Source: Chaetoderma sp. LZ-2023a (lineage: Eukaryota; Mollusca; Caudofoveata; Chaetodermatida; Chaetodermatidae). From it: a DNA stretch of 64,000 nucleotides. Within the stretch, counting starts at the first letter, position 1. Each line of letters starts with the position of its first letter. This document shows, piece by piece, positions 59,691 to 64,000 of this stretch. The translations under genes and the position numbers were made by a program. The stretch lies in assembly GCA_034401795.1 (NCBI GenBank), contig CM067372.1, positions 38,630,861-38,694,860 on the forward strand, in the 5' to 3' direction. The notes under the pieces are model-generated. The model did not search any database and was not told the DNA's origin. It was given only the letters and a program-made list of their open reading frames with translations.

Positions 59691-60640
59691 TGATGTGATT
59701 AATACGTCGACAAGTGGAATTCCTGGATAATAAAATGTGCAAACAGCTTTATACTGCCACCCCCCCCCCCTCACCCCCGCGATTAATTGCTTGTGATTGG
59801 TTGCATCGTGTGTAACCACATTAACAATGACAACGATCATTCAGCGTCAGTTTTGCTGGAATATGTAACGAGAGTATTAATAAACAGCTAAAAACGCCAA
59901 TTTTGAAAATAGTTATTGGATCCGCGAGTGTGAAATGTCCAAATTCGCTCAACGTCATTCGATATGCCAAAACTAATTTTTATCAATGAAAAATGTTGCC
60001 TTATCAAATAGTTAGTTGTTTGCTGTTTGGACACACCCTTTAGGCTACTAAGAAGGACTTTTCCGCATATTCAGCGAAATGGCTAAATTATCTATATCCA
60101 AACATGTTATTTACATGTCTAACTGATTCACTTATGAATACGGTATTGTGTGCATAGGATGTTTCTAGAGTCAATAGCGGTGTGTGCATAGCGTTTCTTA
60201 TATGGTTTAGAACAATTTTATAACTATGAAACTGAGAAGCCATGTTGTTTTAACCTATTTATAGGTCTTATCCTCAGCCACAAAGCTTTAGCTTACCCCG
60301 GGTCAGTCTTGATCTGAGCGTACCGAGTCCCGCTGTTTAGGTCACCTCGCAGAACTAGTTATGCAATGACGCCCTCTCGTGCCTTTATATTTGCTTGCTC
60401 CCAGTATGTGTCGAATTCCAAGATTCTCTGTGCTTGTGTGTCTTCTGGCATCCTTAGCACATGATCAAATATGGGCCATCTTTGCTGTAATGTTCCATGA
60501 TCTCATAACACTAGGTAGCCTTTATAGTTACTAATATATTTTTATTCTAAACTTACTACATTTGAAATACTGTATACTTATGAATATTAATGATTTGACA
60601 CGAAGTCTAACTTAGTTCTCACACAGAGATTCTGTCTGGG
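59691..60640. other. Intergenic, no gene seen
   Basis: A C-run at 59758-59770; otherwise nothing. Confidence 0.4.
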
Positions 60641-61745
60641 CCTCAGTCTCTAGCTCGGTAGTTTCCGTGACCGCTCGGGATAGTTCGGAGAACATCACAT
60701 TTGCGGGGAGACTTTTACAGACAGCAGCGATGTGCTACCCATCTTGTATAGTCAGTGTATCGTTGGAAATTATGCTGTCTGGCCATCGGTGTCCAGTGAT
60801 GGTGCGTATGCATTTGCGACGGCAGGCATCACGTATATACGCCTTTGGAGCTACCCAGCTGTTACAGTTATACAGCGTCAATGATAGGCATGTCGCGGTG
60901 CGATCAACGTAGTATTTTTGTCAAGGGCATCTTTGATCTATGAATCCATAGCTTCCAGAACGGCTGGGCAGCTATGTTCCCCATGACGCAGCGGGCAGCA
61001 ATGCCAGCAGTACTGTAGCGCAGTGAGCCCAGGATTGTACCTTTCCTGCATAATTCGGCGCCACGATTTGGATCATCATTTTTTTCTGTAATTTCATGCT
61101 TTGCGATAGATATATGCAGGCGAACTCTGTTTTTTATTCATTCATAAGGAAATTCTCAATTTTAAGCTTGCTTGCAGCTATTGGAGACCACATTGGGGGT
61201 TGGTCTTGTGTGGGATTTTCCCGCATACATTTCAATGCAGCTGCAAGGTAACAGGTGAAAAACACAGGAGATAGACCATCTCCCTATGGGGAGCCAATTG
61301 ATGTCTCAGATTTCACTGGCCTGACTTGTGCTCTCCGCTTGGTGTCTGCAAGTAGCAGTCTCACTAGACATAGCTCATCTTCATTAAACTGGCCTGGAGT
61401 AGTACATCTAGCCCTAGGATATCTGTGGAAATCCCAGTGTTTGGACATGACTAGGCCCTACTGACATTAGCATTCGTTGAGCCCATACAATCCTGCCCAT
61501 CTGCATCCACGTTTAAAGCCACCTTGGCATGTGAAGACATCGATCTTGTCTCAGATGCTCCATAGAGTAGCAGTTTCCGTATGCTGTTGAGCGCAATGGG
61601 CCGCAGATTGTCTGAGTCGTCGGGTGGCCTCTTGGGCTTGGGTAGCGCGATAAAGAAAGACGGGGTGGGGGAAGACACCTCCACGCCGGTTTCTTCCGTA
61701 AGCAGCAATCTTGTTGGAAAACTAAGTCATCAAGGATTACCAGAG
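60641..61745 (-). pseudogene. Degenerate LINE ORF2 (RT to C-terminus), minus strand
   Basis: Minus strand from right to left: FFIALPKPKRPPDDSDNLRP and NSIRKLL (fingers), then GDGLSPVFFTCYLAAALKC (motif B), then, near the left end, YNCNSWVAPKAYIRDACRRK and HRWPDSIISN (C-terminal region). Frames change at least three times and stops are frequent. A different clade from the CR1/Jockey-like copy at 51-57 kb. Confidence 0.65.
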
Positions 61746-62125
61746 GCAATGCTGATTATTATAACCTATTTCGAACTAGAAATTGTGTTCGACATCCTCA
61801 AACCACGCGATCCTCCAATGAGCTTACCATAGCTACGTGAAATGTACATGGAATGTATGTGGTCTGATTGCAACATCAAAGAGGCAAACCTTAGGTGCAG
61901 ACTGAACACTATAACATCGATATTACATGCATTCAAGAGACTAATGTAGCTACTCACTCAGAGCAGCAACTTCAGACAGGCATGGAGCAAAAACAGGCCA
62001 TGCACATACCGGGGTTTAGGCTTCGTAATCAGACCAAGGCTCTTGGGCCATGCCATTAGTTTTGGACACGTCAGTGATCACGTTGCATTCATCGACCTCG
62101 CTATATTATTATATTATTATTATTT
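61746..62125. other. No gene seen; possible LINE debris
   Basis: Short frames on both strands, none recognised. Confidence 0.35.
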
Positions 62126-62347
62126 GACCACTAAGCAGATAATGAGGTGTTTGCGGTGGCAGGCATCAAGTTTGTCTAGACTCTAGAGCTGCCTTTGGAG
62201 CTACCCTGCTGTTAACGTTATGCAGCATTAAGGACTACGTTTATACAATGCAACCTGTGTATAACTATAACAACTTGGCAGCTCCAAAGGCAGCTCTAGA
62301 TACACTCGATGCCTGCTACCGCAAACATCTCATTATCTGCTTAGTGT
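62126..62347. repeat. Inverted repeat made of a LINE 3' segment
   Basis: 62131-62212 ('cactaagcagataatgaggt' ... 'agctgcctttggagctacc') pairs with 62278-62345 ('ggcagctccaaaggcagctc' ... 'catctcattatctgcttagt'). The arm sequence resembles 60815-60865, so two LINE ends lie head to head. Confidence 0.7.
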
Positions 62348-62702
62348 TCGCATAAGGAAGTCAGCGAGAATCTCTGAGAGGTTGACAAAATGTCTGCTTC
62401 TCTGAAGAATGTCTGCGATGCATATTTGCTCTTGTCATTGCAGCTCCATAAGACAGTGAAGGTCGATGGACGATAGTCCGTGGGCTGGAGGGGCCCACCT
62501 GCCACAAGCCCCTCCACAATCGAGTAAACTATATTTTTCAAAGAGTTTTCGATGGCCTCTTTTTGTATATATAAGTTAACATGCAATAAAGTGTGACTAT
62601 GTTTTTGGTTGGTTATGTTTACACATAAGACCCACATTGAAGCCAGCCATATTGAGGGATAAGAAAATGGTCATAACCTTTGAAACAATCCTAGACTAGC
62701 AA
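62348..62702. other. Intergenic, no gene seen
   Basis: Nothing recognised. Confidence 0.4.
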
Positions 62703-63001
62703 TGGACCTTTCCAGTTTATCCATCTAGCATATGACGTCATAATCAACTACGTAACGTGTAAGATGGTGTCATAATCAATGACGTCATGAATGACGTAGA
62801 TACGTTCGTCACGAACGCTTAATTGAAAACGAACTAAGCATTGTTGTAGTAATTGTATGTCTTTACTATTTAATAAACAATCTGGTGAATATTTAGAAAA
62901 CACCTTATCTGTATAGTTTTCTGGAAATTGAGAATCGGGGGGAGTGCAGGGTTCGCTCGATCCCAACACGGGCGAAGCGTGGGTGGAGCTTAGCTAGAGA
63001 T
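62703..63001 (+). mobile_element. Family B element, 3'-truncated
   Basis: Left end cctttccagtttatccatct, TGACGTCA at 62733 and 62780, AATAAA at ~62872. It lacks the core palindrome's second arm and breaks off after 'gcttagctagagat'. Confidence 0.6.
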
Positions 63002-63302
63002 TTCCCTATTACCCTTTGGAAAGGGTTATTTGGCCACTCATCATGCTGCTCCTATGGTTCTCTACCATTTAATATATGATATATGCAAATCAGCCGATGA
63101 GTTCGGTTATGACACAGGGGCGGCGCGGAAAAGGGGGTGGGGTGGATGCGGGGGCTGCAGCCCCACCATTTTTATGAATGTGGGAGCAGAGCCCACTCAT
63201 TCAAATGGTCTTGTACTGTAAAAAATATAGGTACTTCTTTATTCATCAGAACGCAGGAAACGGCTTCTCAGAGCATCTAATCTTCACAATTTTCTTGGGG
63301 AT
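63002..63302. other. Intergenic, no gene seen
   Basis: Short GC-rich stretch 'ggggcggcgcggaaaagggg'; nothing recognised. Confidence 0.4.
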
Positions 63303-63370
63303 GTGTGTTGTAATATTTGAGGCGTTTATATGCTAGTTCCCAATGCTAGGGTCTAGACTCACGCCTGGTG
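63303..63370 (-). repeat. LINE 3'-tail copy, same family as 5495-6294
   Basis: The reverse complement of about 6213-6285: 'gtgtgttgtaatatttgagg', 'cccaatgctagggtctagac', 'tcacgcctgg'. Severely 5'-truncated or extending beyond recognisable sequence. Confidence 0.7.
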
Positions 63371-63654
63371 GATCCCGGCGCCTCATTATTTGAAGTAACC
63401 ATTTAAAATTTGATTATCTCCCTTGAGTTGAGCGATGGAGATCATTGTCACCAAGCTTTCTCAAATCTTAACATAGCTCATCTCTTGATTGAATAGTTTA
63501 TTCTTATTTGTACATGATGTGTTCGTTGCAGGCGTTGTTTATACTAGCTACGCTGTTAATCGTTGCTAAATTTATTCTAGTTTCAAATATTTCCAATGTG
63601 GTTTTTTTCTGAGTTCAAGTCAATGAGAATTCTTATCAAATCGTTGCCAAGAAA

Positions 63655-63735
63655 GATTAAACTTTAGAGATTTGACGGCACGAAAATGCCCATTTGTAGA
63701 CCAAGAGAAAATTTTTAGAAAATTTACCCACGGGC
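63655..63735. repeat. Family A arm fragment
   Basis: 'gaaaatgcccatttgtagac', 'caagagaaaat' and 'agaaaatttaccc' match one family A arm. The only trace of the family right of 31.5 kb. Confidence 0.5.
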
Positions 63736-63797
63736 TTCTTTATTACTCAGAACGCAGAAAATTGCTTCTCATGCCATCTCTTTTTTTCTTTTTGGGA

Positions 63798-63823
63798 GAC
63801 CCCCCCCCCCCCCCCCCCCCCAC
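63798..63823. repeat. C homopolymer run
   Basis: About 22 consecutive C. Confidence 0.9.
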
Positions 63824-64000
63824 ACCGCCTCTCTAGGTTCAGTCCCTCATCATTTTAAAGACCTTCCGCCGCCCCTGGCACAGGTCAATAGGTCACCAAG
63901 CTTGCCCGCAGCTTATAAATGGAGCTCTGTGAATTCTACTTACCAACAATGTGCTATAGTAAATGAGTATTTTGATGGAAATCTGGCTATTTACAGAGCC
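63824..64000. other. Window end, nothing recognised
   Basis: Unassigned sequence running off the window. Confidence 0.4.

Overview
This is eukaryotic, animal DNA: AT-rich, with GT-AG introns, very long dinucleotide repeats and dense transposable elements. It has no bacterial operon structure, rRNA, tRNA or CRISPR array that I can see. The only clear host gene is the 3' part of a type I BMP receptor kinase on the + strand. Its kinase sequence, together with DIRS, Tc1, hAT, LINE and TTAA-type elements, suggests an aquatic invertebrate, possibly a lophotrochozoan such as a mollusc. That placement is an inference and the species is not resolved.

Layout. 1-18.9 kb: six exons (1397-1589, 4703-4894, 5366-5471, 7125-7300, 8630-8760, 18797-18937) join in phase into 312 residues of Ser/Thr kinase ending at a TGA. 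The ectodomain, membrane segment and GS box must lie upstream of the window. The introns hold a ~145-bp minisatellite, an 800-bp LINE tail with a 13-bp target duplication just after one splice donor, many palindromic TTAA-bounded repeats (family A) and, in the 10-kb last intron, an apparently intact DIRS-type tyrosine-recombinase retrotransposon (9917-17815). 19-32 kb: 3' flank packed with family A palindromes (probable piggyBac-like MITEs) and a second TIR family (family B). 32-50 kb: more family B, microsatellites (140 bp of AT, ~620 bp of CA), three further tandem arrays, RT-derived debris and a clean hAT-type MITE. 50-58 kb: a three-level nest, with an intact Tc1 transposon inside a 5.2-kb TGTAG...CTACA insertion, itself inside a minus-strand LINE. 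58-64 kb: degenerate LINE fragments, a large hairpin and repeat ends.

How it works together. The receptor would transduce BMP signals to SMAD1/5/8, judged from its L45 loop. The remainder is a record of transposition: the DIRS element landed in a family A palindrome, a LINE tail split another palindrome, and the Tc1 landed in the 5.2-kb insertion. The DIRS element (258-bp inverted repeats differing at one base by eye, three long open frames, catalytic residues present) and the Tc1 (intact DD34E frame and TIRs) look the youngest and are the best candidates for recently active elements.
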